Positions 1 through 7,330 are shown, counted from the first letter of the stretch. The stretch is 8,338 bases of DNA from DATCSE01 sp036568605 (GCA_036568605.1 DATCSE010000394.1:1-8338); one strand, 5' to 3'. Translations and numbers: made by a program. Notes: a model not told the origin generated them from the letters alone.

Positions 1-2932
1 CGCCGATCAGGAACACCAGCGTCGCCGAGCGGTTGACGACGCGCGAGGCGATCAGCCGCCCCCCGCGCCCATAGGTGTCGTAGCGCTGGTCGCCGGTGCC
101 GGTCTTGCCGCCGATCTCGACGACATGGCCGTCGCGCCGCACCAGCGCGCCCTTCAGCCGCTTCGCGGTCCCCTCCTCGACCACGCCGATCACCGCGCGA
201 CGCACGACATCGGCGACCGCGGCCTCGAGCACACGCTCGGGCTTTGGCGGCCGGTACTCGAGCCGCGTCTCGTACGGCGTGCCCTGCGCGAACTCCAGCG
301 CCGCGACATGCGTGACCGGCAGGCGCAGCCCACGGTTGACGATGATGCCCATCAGCTCAGCGAGTGCCGCCGGCCGGTCGCCGGAGGCCCCGAGCGCGCT
401 CGCGTACGACGGCGTCAGCGCACCGAACGGGTAACCCAGCCGCCGCCACATGCGGTGGATCTCGGCGAAGGCCTCGACCTCGAGCTGGTTGCGGATGCGG
501 GCATCCTGCGCGCCCTTGTGGCGCGTCTTGAACAACCAGACGTAGACCTCCTGGCGCTGCTCGCGGCTCGCCTTGACCACGTCGCCCAGGGTCGCCTTCG
601 GATGATGGCGCAGGTAGCCGGCGACCCACAGCTCGAGCGGATGCACGCCGGCCAGGTAGCCGCGATCGGCCAGCGACCAGCGCTCGGCGCCGTAACCCTG
701 GCGCAGCGTTTGCAGCGCGGCCTCGGAGCGGTCCGCACCGGGCAGGTAGCGCGCGAGGAAGTCGCCCAGCGCGTCGGCCTGGGCATCGGGCTCGAGGCCG
801 AAGAACGCGGCCGCGAGCCGTGTCGTCGTCGGCCGCAGGCCGCGCAGCAGCAGCGTCTCGGCAGCGCGCTCGGACTGGCCCGCGTACTTGCGGTAGAAGC
901 GCGCGACGAACACCTGGCCTTCCTTGTCGGCAAAGCGCGCGAGGATCTCGCGGCGCCGCGGGTTCGTCGCGTCGTCGAGCAACGCGGCCCGCTCGTCCTC
1001 GTTGCGCGCCATCACGTGCTGGACGATGTCGCGCATCAGGCGGATGAACACCAGGTTCACCGAACGCGTCAAGGCCTCGCGCACGCTCATCGTGCGGTGG
1101 TTGTCGGCCGGCTCGAAGTTCTCGAAGTGATGCAGCCCGCCGCCGGTGAAGAAACCTTCGGCCGGGTTCGCCGAATAGCTGCGAAGCATGGCCGCTTCGA
1201 GCATCGCCGGCAGGCTCTTGTCGGTCGCACGTGCCAGGTGGTCGCGGGCCCAGCGGCCGATCGCGTCGCGGCGGCTGATCTCCAGCGCAGCCAGCTGCGC
1301 GGCGCTCAGGCCGCTCCATCGCTCGTGCAGTTGCGCGACCAGCTCGAGGTACGTGATCAGCGTGCGCAGTTTCGAGGTGGAGCCCAGGTCCAGGCGCGCA
1401 CCTTCGTTGATGTCGAACGGCTGGTCGACGTTGTCGGCCTGCACGCGCAGCAGGTTGCTGCGCTCGCCGCGCTCGAACAGCGTGAAGCTGAACGAGATCC
1501 GGCTCGGGTCATCGCCCTCGCTCAGGAGCCGGAAGCCGTACAGCCCGTGGGCCTTCGCCGCGCGCGCATCGTTCAGGCTGCGCAGCAGCGCGGTCGCCGC
1601 GCGCTGCACTTCGCCGTCGATCGGGCTGTCGACCGTGAGATCGAGCCGGCCCAGGTCGTACGGGCGCACCCCGAGCAGGCCTTGCAGCTTGCCGCGCAAC
1701 GCGGTGGCCGCCTTGCGCTCGACGAACGATCCGGGCCCGGTCACGACGGTGGGTGCGCGCAGCGTCAACGCGAGCGGCAACGCGGCATCGCGCAGCGCCG
1801 GTGGGATGACGCCGGCATCGGCCATCACCCGCAGGTAGCCGTCGGTGAGCTGCCGCAATGCCGACTCGCCTTCTTCGCCCTCGTCGCCCTGCGCCAGGTA
1901 GTACGACGGGCGGCGTTGCGCGACCATCAGCGACAGCGCCTGCTTGAACGCCAGCGCCTGCATCGGCACCAGCGCCTGGCGGAATGCGAGCGCGCGGCGC
2001 GGTTTCGGCTGCATCGTCTCGGCGCTGGCGATCGGCGCGAGAAGCAGCTTGTTGACCTCGTCGAAGTCGCGGCCGTACCAGGCCCACAAGCCGTCGCCCA
2101 GCCCGTTGACCTCGCCGAAGCCGGCCTGCGCCGAGAGCGGCACCGTGTTCAGGTAGTCGACGACGATCTGGCGCCGCCGCGGCAGCGTGTCGGCACCGTC
2201 CAGGTAGGCACGCAGCGAGGCCGACGCCATCTGGCGCAGCTTCTCTTTCGCGGTGTCGGTGCGGCCCTCGGGCGAATGGCGGAACTTCTCGATCTGGGTG
2301 GCCAGCGTGCTGCCGCCGCCGGCGGCATGCGCATCGTCGAGATGCCGCCACAACTGGTCGGCGGCGGCCTTGCCGAAGCGCGCCCAGTCGATCGCGGGGT
2401 TGCGCTGCGGCGCACGCGGATCGAGCAGCTCGCGGTTCTCGATGAACAGCAGCGCATCGACCAGCACCGGCGGCACCGCGTCGAAGGCCGCGTAGCGGCG
2501 CTCGGGCGTGGTCGCGGCAAGCAGCGGCTGGCCGCGGCAGTCGTTCAGCGCGAGGCCGGCCTGCGTCTTCTCGCGGTAGATCGCGAACAGGCCCTGGTCG
2601 ATCAGCTCGATCATCTGCGGCGACATGCGCGCCTGCTCGGCGACCGCGTAGCCCTGCCGCTTGAGCTGCTCGATCAGCTGGGGCAACTGGTGATAGCCGT
2701 AGCGCTTGTCGAACGGCCCGTTGCCCGGGAATCGGATCGCCGCGCTCTCGCCCGGCTTGACCTCGTGGTGCAGCTGCGCGGCCCGGCTGCTCAGCCATGC
2801 GGCCTGGCGACGCGACGTCTGCAGCTCGTCGATCGCGGCCCAGCCGACAACCAGCAGGACCACGAGCAGCACCGCCGCGACCAACCAGCGGCCGGACCGT
2901 CTCCACGTCGACGACGTCTTCGCGACTGACAA
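1..2932 (-). CDS. Bifunctional class A penicillin-binding protein (GT51 transglycosylase plus transpeptidase), C-terminus cut by window edge
   Basis: This is a predicted inner-membrane peptidoglycan synthase that polymerises lipid II glycan strands and cross-links their peptides in the periplasm. The visible 977 residues begin with a short basic tail and one membrane anchor at about 16-34. A GT51 domain follows at about 150-330. It has the catalytic-Glu motif as E165-N-R-E (the family usually has ED), a GGGSTLATQ motif at 205-213, and a YLNTVP segment from Y260. The transpeptidase domain has S518-T-S-K521 (acylated Ser518), S624-V-N626 and K943-T-G-T-G. The stretch between SxN and KTG is 319 residues, far longer than in E. 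coli PBP1b (about 125, from memory), implying an insertion near 640-830. The start is TTG at 2932, because an in-frame TGA lies just upstream and the next start codons fall inside the membrane segment. All motifs lie in one unbroken frame. It resembles no classic mrcA or mrcB product closely enough to name. The true C-terminus is outside the window. Confidence 0.92.
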   Translation of the reverse strand, partial: MSVAKTSSTWRRSGRWLVAAVLLVVLLVVGWAAIDELQTSRRQAAWLSSRAAQLHHEVKPGESAAIRFPGNGPFDKRYGYHQLPQLIEQLKRQGYAVAEQARMSPQMIELIDQGLFAIYREKTQAGLALNDCRGQPLLAATTPERRYAAFDAVPPVLVDALLFIENRELLDPRAPQRNPAIDWARFGKAAADQLWRHLDDAHAAGGGSTLATQIEKFRHSPEGRTDTAKEKLRQMASASLRAYLDGADTLPRRRQIVVDYLNTVPLSAQAGFGEVNGLGDGLWAWYGRDFDEVNKLLLAPIASAETMQPKPRRALAFRQALVPMQALAFKQALSLMVAQRRPSYYLAQGDEGEEGESALRQLTDGYLRVMADAGVIPPALRDAALPLALTLRAPTVVTGPGSFVERKAATALRGKLQGLLGVRPYDLGRLDLTVDSPIDGEVQRAATALLRSLNDARAAKAHGLYGFRLLSEGDDPSRISFSFTLFERGERSNLLRVQADNVDQPFDINEGARLDLGSTSKLRTLITYLELVAQLHERWSGLSAAQLAALEISRRDAIGRWARDHLARATDKSLPAMLEAAMLRSYSANPAEGFFTGGGLHHFENFEPADNHRTMSVREALTRSVNLVFIRLMRDIVQHVMARNEDERAALLDDATNPRRREILARFADKEGQVFVARFYRKYAGQSERAAETLLLRGLRPTTTRLAAAFFGLEPDAQADALGDFLARYLPGADRSEAALQTLRQGYGAERWSLADRGYLAGVHPLELWVAGYLRHHPKATLGDVVKASREQRQEVYVWLFKTRHKGAQDARIRNQLEVEAFAEIHRMWRRLGYPFGALTPSYASALGASGDRPAALAELMGIIVNRGLRLPVTHVAALEFAQGTPYETRLEYRPPKPERVLEAAVADVVRRAVIGVVEEGTAKRLKGALVRRDGHVVEIGGKTGTGDQRYDTYGRGGRLIASRVVNRSATLVFLIG

Positions 2933-3039
2933 GTGTTCCTCGACAAGAACGCGAGGTCTTCACGATAGCCGTTGTCGGCTGTCGAAACCAGCGTCTCCCC
3001 GCGATCGTGTGGGCTGCTCGCTAGCCCTTCGACGAGCCC
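2933..3039. other. Intergenic gap between the glycosyltransferase stop and the penicillin-binding protein start, with two small hairpins
   Basis: This 107-base gap must hold the end of the carbamoyltransferase operon and any promoter of the penicillin-binding protein gene. Two short inverted repeats are visible: GGGCT at 3011-3015 with AGCCC at 3023-3027 (7-base loop), and AGCCG at 2967-2971 with CGGCT at 2976-2980 (4-base loop). Neither is followed by a T-run in the minus direction, so neither is a standard intrinsic terminator. I found no convincing -35/-10 pair. Read-through from the upstream operon into the penicillin-binding protein gene therefore remains possible. Confidence 0.35.
2937..2941 (-). 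promoter_or_regulatory. Ribosome binding site supporting the TTG start of the penicillin-binding protein
   Basis: GAGGA lies 4 bases upstream of the TTG at 2932-2930. The spacing is short, but no ATG or GTG start is available between the upstream in-frame TGA and the membrane anchor, so this site decides the start call. The combination suggests modest translation initiation. Confidence 0.5.
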
Positions 3040-4041
3040 CTACCAGAACAAGGTCCGAAAGTGGATCGCACCTCGCAGCCGCCAATACACCGACAGGAAC
3101 GGAATCAGCGCCGAGGTCGCCAGCATCTCGCCGACATGCCGTGGCGCCCGACTGGTGTGGCGCAGTCGTTGCCACGCGAATGCCAGCACCAGCGCGGCCG
3201 CGGTGCTCGTCGAGAGCGCGACCAGCCACGGCCGGCCGGCCAGCGCACCGGCCAGCGCCAGCAGCGTGGCCGCGACGACGACGTAGTAGTTCCACGGCGG
3301 CACGCGGCGGATGCGCTCGCGGTACAGGCGCGGATGCTTCTTGTACAGCAGCGCATCGAAGAACGCATTGCGCTGCTGGCGCAGGCTGATGCCCCAGGAC
3401 GCGTGCCGCACCGGATGCCGCACGACCGCGAGCGGGATGCGCCCGACCGGGCCGACCTGCGCGGCCAGGCGGAACTGCAGATCGGAGTCCTCGCGCCATG
3501 CGAGCTTGAAGCGCTCGTCGAAACCGTCGATCGCTTCGAGCGCCGCGCGCCGCACGAACGCGTTCGCGGTGACGAACTCGGCGCTCGCGAGACCCTGCGT
3601 CATGCGCGCATGGTCGGTCGGCGCCCCGGCCACCGGCACCTCGACGCGGCCGCAGGCGCCGGCCCAGTCGGAATGCTCACGCATCGCCTGCTCGCCTTCG
3701 CGCAGCCAGTCGGCCGCCGGCACCGTGTCGTCGTCGGTGAACGCGATGAGCTCGGCGCGCGCCGCGCGCCAGCCGAGGTTGCGCGCCGTGGCCGGACCGC
3801 GGCCGTCGTGCACGCGCAGGTAGCGCAGCCGGATCGAGGCCGGCAGATCGCGTGCGAGCGCCTCGACGAAGTCGCGCGTGTCGTCGTCGTGCCCGTCGTC
3901 GGCCACGACCACCTCGAAGCCGCGCCCCGGCAGGCGTTGCGCCAGCACGGCCGACAGGCAGCGCTGCAGCAGATCGAGACGCCGGAACGTCGGGATCACG
4001 ACCGAGACGCATGGGGACCACTCCTGCGGGATCCTGGTCAT
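3040..4041 (-). CDS. Family 2 glycosyltransferase with C-terminal membrane segments
   Basis: This 333-residue protein is a GT-A fold glycosyltransferase that should move a sugar from a nucleotide-sugar donor to an acceptor at the cytoplasmic face of the membrane. Visible motifs are the opening strand VSVVIPTFRR at 12-21, ADDG at 47-50 (nucleotide binding), the metal-binding DDD at 103-105 inside FTDDD, and R-E-D at 183-185, which matches the ED catalytic-base position of the family. The last third is hydrophobic, with likely membrane helices at about 252-269 and 271-289 and perhaps one at 304-320. Its ATG overlaps the carbamoyltransferase stop by four bases (ATGA), and a strong AGGAGG sits 7 bases upstream. 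It is the third gene of the SDR-carbamoyltransferase operon, so its product probably handles the same molecule. Donor and acceptor cannot be predicted from sequence. The family assignment is secure; the biological role is open. Confidence 0.92.
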   Translation of the reverse strand: MTRIPQEWSPCVSVVIPTFRRLDLLQRCLSAVLAQRLPGRGFEVVVADDGHDDDTRDFVEALARDLPASIRLRYLRVHDGRGPATARNLGWRAARAELIAFTDDDTVPAADWLREGEQAMREHSDWAGACGRVEVPVAGAPTDHARMTQGLASAEFVTANAFVRRAALEAIDGFDERFKLAWREDSDLQFRLAAQVGPVGRIPLAVVRHPVRHASWGISLRQQRNAFFDALLYKKHPRLYRERIRRVPPWNYYVVVAATLLALAGALAGRPWLVALSTSTAAALVLAFAWQRLRHTSRAPRHVGEMLATSALIPFLSVYWRLRGAIHFRTLFW

Positions 4042-5888
4042 CGCATGTCCTCCTTCGTTTGGTTCTTGGTCACGAGGTAGCTGCCGATCACCAGCGCATC
4101 CAGCGGCGTCGTGTAGAACGCCTCGAGCGCGGCGCGCGGCGTGCCGACGATGGGCTGACCGCGCACGTTGAACGAGGTGTTGATCAGCACCGGCACGCCG
4201 GCAATGCGGCCGAACGCCTCGAGCAGCGCGTGGAAGCGCGGGTTGCTGCGCTTGTCCACGGTCTGCACGCGTGCGCTGAGGTCCGCATGGCAGGCCGACG
4301 GGATCAGCGCCGCCTTCTCCGGCCGCGTGTCGTAGACGAACAGCATGAACGGCGAGCGTGCGCCGTTGGCCGCTGCCGGCGTGAACCATTCGGCCAGCGC
4401 TTCCTCGGGCAGCGCGGGCGCGACCGGGCGGAAGTCCTCGCGGTCCTTCAGCTCGTTGAGCCGCGCCTGCATCGTCGGCGCGATCGGCGACGCGAGGATG
4501 GAGCGCGCGCCCAATGCGCGCGGCCCGAACTCCATGTGGCCCTGGAACCAGCCGATGATGCGATCCTGCGCCAGCAGCTGCGCGACCTCGCCCGGCACGT
4601 CGGCCAGGCGGCGATACGGCAGCTGGGCCCAGCGCAGCAGCGCTTCGATCTCGTCGTCGGGGTAGTCGGGGCCGAGGTAGGCGTGGTCCATCTGCCAATG
4701 GCGCGGTGCGAGCGTGTGCACGATGTCCGGCGCGACCCGCGCCGCACCGGCCTTGGTCACGCGCGCCGCCGCCAGTGCCGGCGCCTCGACGAGCGCCGGA
4801 TCGCGCCGTTCGCGCGCATCGGTCCACAGCGCGGCGCCCAGCGCGGTGCCGGCGTCGCCCGCGGCCGGCTGCACCCAGACCGCATCGAAGACCCCGGCGT
4901 CGCGCAGCCGCGAGTTCATCACGCAGTTCAGCGCGACGCCGCCGGCCATCGCGAGCGACGATTCGCCGCTGGTCTCGCGCAGCCACACCGCGAGCTGCAG
5001 CACCGTCTGCTCGAGCACATTCTGCAGCGAGGCCGCCAGGTTCAGGTCACGCTGCGTCAGCGGCGCGCCCGGCCGGCGCGGCGGACCGAACAGCACCTGC
5101 AGATCGAACGGCAGGATGCGGTACTGCCCGTCGTCGTGCACGCGCACGTGCTCGCGCAGCGCGCCGGCGAAGCTGGGCGTGCCCAGCGCAGCCAGCGCCA
5201 TCACCTTGTACTCGTCGCTCGAATGCAGGAAGCCCAGGTGCGCGGTGATGCGCTCGTACAGCAGGCCCAGCGAATCGGGCATCACGACCTCGCCCAGCGC
5301 GACATAGCGGTCGTCGCGGTACACGCCATAGGTCGTGGTCGCGCGTTCGCCGCGGCCGTCCAATGTCATCACCGCGCAGCGCGCGAACGGCGCCGCGAGG
5401 AATGCGCTGGCCTGGTGGCAAAGGTGATGCTTGACGAAATGCCAGCGGTACGACGGACCGCGCGCCTTGTCGAGACTGCCGCCCAGGCGCGGCCGCAGGT
5501 GCTGCGGCGCGCCGTCGACGAGCTGGCGCGGCGCGTTGATCACGTACGCCGCGAACAGCGGATCCCATGGGCTGTCCCAGCCCGCGACGGCGTGCGCCGC
5601 CGGCTCCAGCGGCAGCCACAATGCCGCGGTCCCGGCGCGCTCGCCCAAAAACTCGCCCGGGTCGAAGCTGTAGGCCACGTGGTCCACCTGCGCGAGCGTC
5701 AGGTCGGCCTGGCGCAGGCAGCTGTCGATCGCGTGGTACGGCAACTCCCAGGTCGAGAACGGCACCGGCCGCTTCGCATGCTTGATGCGCGTGAAGCGTT
5801 CCTCCTCGGCGGCCGCGACCGGCGTGCCGTCGATCACCAGCGCAGCGGCCGAGTCGTGGAACGCGGCGTTCAGTCCCAGCGTGATCAT
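4038..5888 (-). CDS. O-carbamoyltransferase of the NodU/TobZ/CmcH family
   Basis: This 616-residue cytoplasmic enzyme should carry out ATP-dependent transfer of a carbamoyl group from carbamoyl phosphate to a hydroxyl of an acceptor, through a carbamoyl-adenylate intermediate as established for TobZ. The N-terminal Kae1-like domain (about 1-360) shows N7-A-A-F-H-D-S, E28-E-E-R-F, and HHLCH at 154-158. D177 and the GDAGTALGAA motif with D345 follow. The spacing H154/H158/D177 matches the metal site reported for TobZ (His114, His118, Asp137), and D345 is the likely fourth ligand. The C-terminal domain has a WFQG..EFGPRALG motif at 447-460 and NTSFN at 570-574. H451 replaces an Arg that I recall as usual in that motif. 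The ATG overlaps the SDR stop by four bases (ATGA). Only a weak GAGAG lies 10 bases upstream, so translation likely depends on coupling. The length is normal for the family. The acceptor (sugar, aminoglycoside-like or polyketide-like) is unknown. Confidence 0.94.
   Translation of the reverse strand: MITLGLNAAFHDSAAALVIDGTPVAAAEEERFTRIKHAKRPVPFSTWELPYHAIDSCLRQADLTLAQVDHVAYSFDPGEFLGERAGTAALWLPLEPAAHAVAGWDSPWDPLFAAYVINAPRQLVDGAPQHLRPRLGGSLDKARGPSYRWHFVKHHLCHQASAFLAAPFARCAVMTLDGRGERATTTYGVYRDDRYVALGEVVMPDSLGLLYERITAHLGFLHSSDEYKVMALAALGTPSFAGALREHVRVHDDGQYRILPFDLQVLFGPPRRPGAPLTQRDLNLAASLQNVLEQTVLQLAVWLRETSGESSLAMAGGVALNCVMNSRLRDAGVFDAVWVQPAAGDAGTALGAALWTDARERRDPALVEAPALAAARVTKAGAARVAPDIVHTLAPRHWQMDHAYLGPDYPDDEIEALLRWAQLPYRRLADVPGEVAQLLAQDRIIGWFQGHMEFGPRALGARSILASPIAPTMQARLNELKDREDFRPVAPALPEEALAEWFTPAAANGARSPFMLFVYDTRPEKAALIPSACHADLSARVQTVDKRSNPRFHALLEAFGRIAGVPVLINTSFNVRGQPIVGTPRAALEAFYTTPLDALVIGSYLVTKNQTKEDMR
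4049..4054 (-). promoter_or_regulatory. Strong ribosome binding site for the glycosyltransferase
   Basis: A perfect AGGAGG lies within the last codons of the carbamoyltransferase gene, 7 bases before the ATG at 4041. It fixes the glycosyltransferase start and shows that this gene can also initiate translation by itself, beyond coupling through the ATGA overlap. Confidence 0.8.
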
Positions 5889-6667
5889 GGCCACGAGCTC
5901 TCGCGCATCGGCAGCACCATGATCTCGGGGATCACGGTCTCGGCCGGCTGGCTCAGCACGAAGCGCACGGCCTGCGCGACGTGGGCCGGATCCTGCAGCG
6001 TCTGCGGGTCGATGTCGGGAAAGCGCTCGAGCAGGAACGGCGTGCGCATGCCGCCGGCGACGACCGCCGCGACCTTGATGCCCTGCGGCCGCAGCTCGGC
6101 ATGCAGCGCGTGCGACAGGCCCAGCAGCCCCCACTTGCTCGCGTGGTAGGCCGCGGCATTGGGCCACGCGCGCTTGGCCGCGGTCGACGCGATGTTGACG
6201 ATGTGGCCGCGGACCGCGGTGCCGTCGCGCGGCGGCTGCCTCAGCATCGCCGCGGCCGCGTGCTTCGCGACCAGGAACGGCCCGCTCAGGTTGGTGCGCA
6301 CGACACGCGACCAGTCCTCGGCGCTGAGCTCGGCGATCGGCCGCGTGACATCGATGCCGGCACTGTTGACCACCGCGTCGAGGCGGCCGAAGCGATCGCA
6401 GGTCTGCTCGATCGCGCGCCGCACCTGGGCCTCGTCGCCGACATCCAGCGCGACCGGCAGCAGCAGCGCCTGCGAGCCCTGCTCGGCCAGCGCCGCGGCC
6501 GTTTGCGGCAGGCGGTCGAACGCGAGATCGGCGATCGCGAGCGACGCGCCGTCGGCCGCGAGCACGCGGGCCACGGCCGCGCCCAGGCCGCTCGCGGCGC
6601 CGGTGATCAGCACCGTCATGCCGCGCAGCGAATCGGCGGCGGCTGAGGAATACGGAGTCGTCGTCAT
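5885..6667 (-). CDS. SDR-family NAD(P)-dependent oxidoreductase
   Basis: This 260-residue classical short-chain dehydrogenase/reductase should interconvert a hydroxyl and a keto group with a nicotinamide cofactor in the cytoplasm. The Rossmann glycine motif TGAASGLG is at 22-29. D47 after the second beta strand suggests NAD(H) rather than NADP(H). NSAG at 101-104 is a variant of the usual NNAG. The catalytic tetrad is N126, S161, Y174 and K178 (YHASK), with the standard 13-residue Ser-Tyr spacing. The start at 6667 is chosen because AGGAGA lies 7 bases upstream; the reading frame stays open further upstream but runs into antisense of the neighbouring gene. It is the first gene of the three-gene operon, so it probably prepares or finishes the molecule that is carbamoylated and glycosylated. 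It is FabG-like in general form, but the family is too broad to give a substrate. Confidence 0.93.
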   Translation of the reverse strand: MTTTPYSSAAADSLRGMTVLITGAASGLGAAVARVLAADGASLAIADLAFDRLPQTAAALAEQGSQALLLPVALDVGDEAQVRRAIEQTCDRFGRLDAVVNSAGIDVTRPIAELSAEDWSRVVRTNLSGPFLVAKHAAAAMLRQPPRDGTAVRGHIVNIASTAAKRAWPNAAAYHASKWGLLGLSHALHAELRPQGIKVAAVVAGGMRTPFLLERFPDIDPQTLQDPAHVAQAVRFVLSQPAETVIPEIMVLPMRESSWP

Positions 6668-6674
6668 TCGCGTG

Positions 6675-6680
6675 TCTCCT
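6675..6680 (-). promoter_or_regulatory. Ribosome binding site of the SDR gene
   Basis: AGGAGA lies 7 bases before the ATG at 6667. It settles the start among several in-frame choices and marks the head of the operon. Confidence 0.75.
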
Positions 6681-6692
6681 GTGGGGATACGA

Positions 6693-6715
6693 GCGCGCCC
6701 CGGCAAGCGGCGCGC
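6693..6715. repeat. Perfect 7-bp inverted repeat in the divergent promoter region
   Basis: GCGCGCC at 6693-6699 is mirrored by GGCGCGC at 6709-6715, separated by 9 bases. On the operon side it would lie about 26-48 bases upstream of the SDR start codon, where it could form an RNA hairpin in the leader or act as a dimeric operator. In DNA this GC-rich, a chance palindrome is not excluded. Confidence 0.45.
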
Positions 6716-6790
6716 CCGGCGGGCGGGCATGTGCGTTGCCGCAGACCAGATCCACCCTGCTCCACGGCGTCGAGCGTCCGGGAAATCACC

Positions 6791-7330
6791 ATGCGAAAGA
6801 TCGTCCTCCTGCTGCTGTTCGGCCTGACGGGCGTGTTCTCGCCGTCGTTCTCGCAGCTCGCGCAGGCACAAGCCGTCGACCTCGCGCCGGCCGATGCGGG
6901 CTTCCTGAATGACGCGGCGCAGGCCGGCATCGCCGAGATCGCGGCCAGCCGTCTCGCGCAGCGCAAGGCCACGCGGCCGGAGACGCGGGCATTTGCCGAG
7001 CAGATGCTGGCCGACCACGCGGGCCTCGCCGAAGCGCTGAAGCAGCTCGCCGCCCAAAAGCAGGTCGAGCTGCCGACCGAGGCGACGGCCTTGCAAAAGG
7101 CCAAGCTGGCGGTGGTCGAAGCCGGTGACGCGACGAAGTTCGATGCGCGCTACGTTCGCGCCTTCGGCGTCGATGCGCACGAGGACGCCGTCCTGCTGTT
7201 CCAGCAGGCGAGCCGCAACGTGCGCGATCCCGATGTGCGCAGCTTCGCGTTGAAGAACCTGCCGATGTTGCGGCAGCACCTCGAGATGGCACGCCGGCTG
7301 GTCGCCGGAACCGCCGTCAGCGCACGCTGA
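6791..7330 (+). CDS. Exported DUF4142 domain protein
   Basis: This 179-residue protein has a clear signal peptide: M-R-K, a Leu-rich core at about 4-15, and an A-x-A site giving cleavage near residue 26-28. The mature protein is therefore expected in the periplasm. The rest (about 34-170) matches the DUF4142 pattern of amphipathic helices. It has an F-L-N-D-A start, A-E-Q-M-L-A-D-H at 69-76, F-D-A-R-Y at 117-121, the D-A-H-E-D block at 128-132, and a closing LP-M-L-R-Q-H-L at 157-164. The family is ferritin-like in predicted fold and has no firmly assigned biochemical activity. The start at 6791 places the signal peptide at the very N-terminus and has a weak GGGA 7 bases upstream; the upstream in-frame start would bury the signal. 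It is divergent from the carbamoyltransferase operon and 43 bases ahead of the phosphoketolase gene. The stop codon lies in the loop of a hairpin. Confidence 0.88.
   Translation: MRKIVLLLLFGLTGVFSPSFSQLAQAQAVDLAPADAGFLNDAAQAGIAEIAASRLAQRKATRPETRAFAEQMLADHAGLAEALKQLAAQKQVELPTEATALQKAKLAVVEAGDATKFDARYVRAFGVDAHEDAVLLFQQASRNVRDPDVRSFALKNLPMLRQHLEMARRLVAGTAVSAR

Larger units (their letters stand above)
6668..6790. promoter_or_regulatory. Divergent intergenic region between the carbamoyltransferase operon and the DUF4142 gene
   Basis: These 123 bases must contain the promoters of both the leftward operon and the rightward DUF4142-phosphoketolase pair, since the flanking genes are transcribed apart. 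I could not identify a convincing sigma-70 -35/-10 pair on either strand. The clearest structure is the 7-bp inverted repeat at 6693-6715. The stretch around 6709-6729 is almost pure G/C. Confidence 0.5.

Noticed and set aside
125..2929. Open frame of 934 codons on the plus strand
   Set aside because: It lies exactly antisense and in codon register to the penicillin-binding protein gene. It is open only because its stop codons would require rare Leu and Ser codons in the GC-rich real gene. The translation is Arg/Ala/Gln-rich with no domain.
1509..2963. Minus-strand frame of 484 codons overlapping the penicillin-binding protein start
   Set aside because: It is shifted by one base from the frame that carries all the GT51 and transpeptidase motifs, and its translation is low-complexity Arg/Ala/Gly.
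3011..3027. Intrinsic terminator after the glycosyltransferase
   Set aside because: The stem is only 5 bp and no T-run follows on the minus strand, so it is listed only as a weak hairpin in the gap.
3852..6149. Open frame of 765 codons on the plus strand
   Set aside because: It is antisense to the carbamoyltransferase and parts of its neighbours, crosses two real gene junctions, and shows no recognisable motif. It is a composition artefact.
4038..6755. Fusion protein of 905 residues including the carbamoyltransferase
   Set aside because: The upstream part is out-of-frame SDR sequence. The carbamoyltransferase has its own ATG at 5888, exactly at the family N-terminus.
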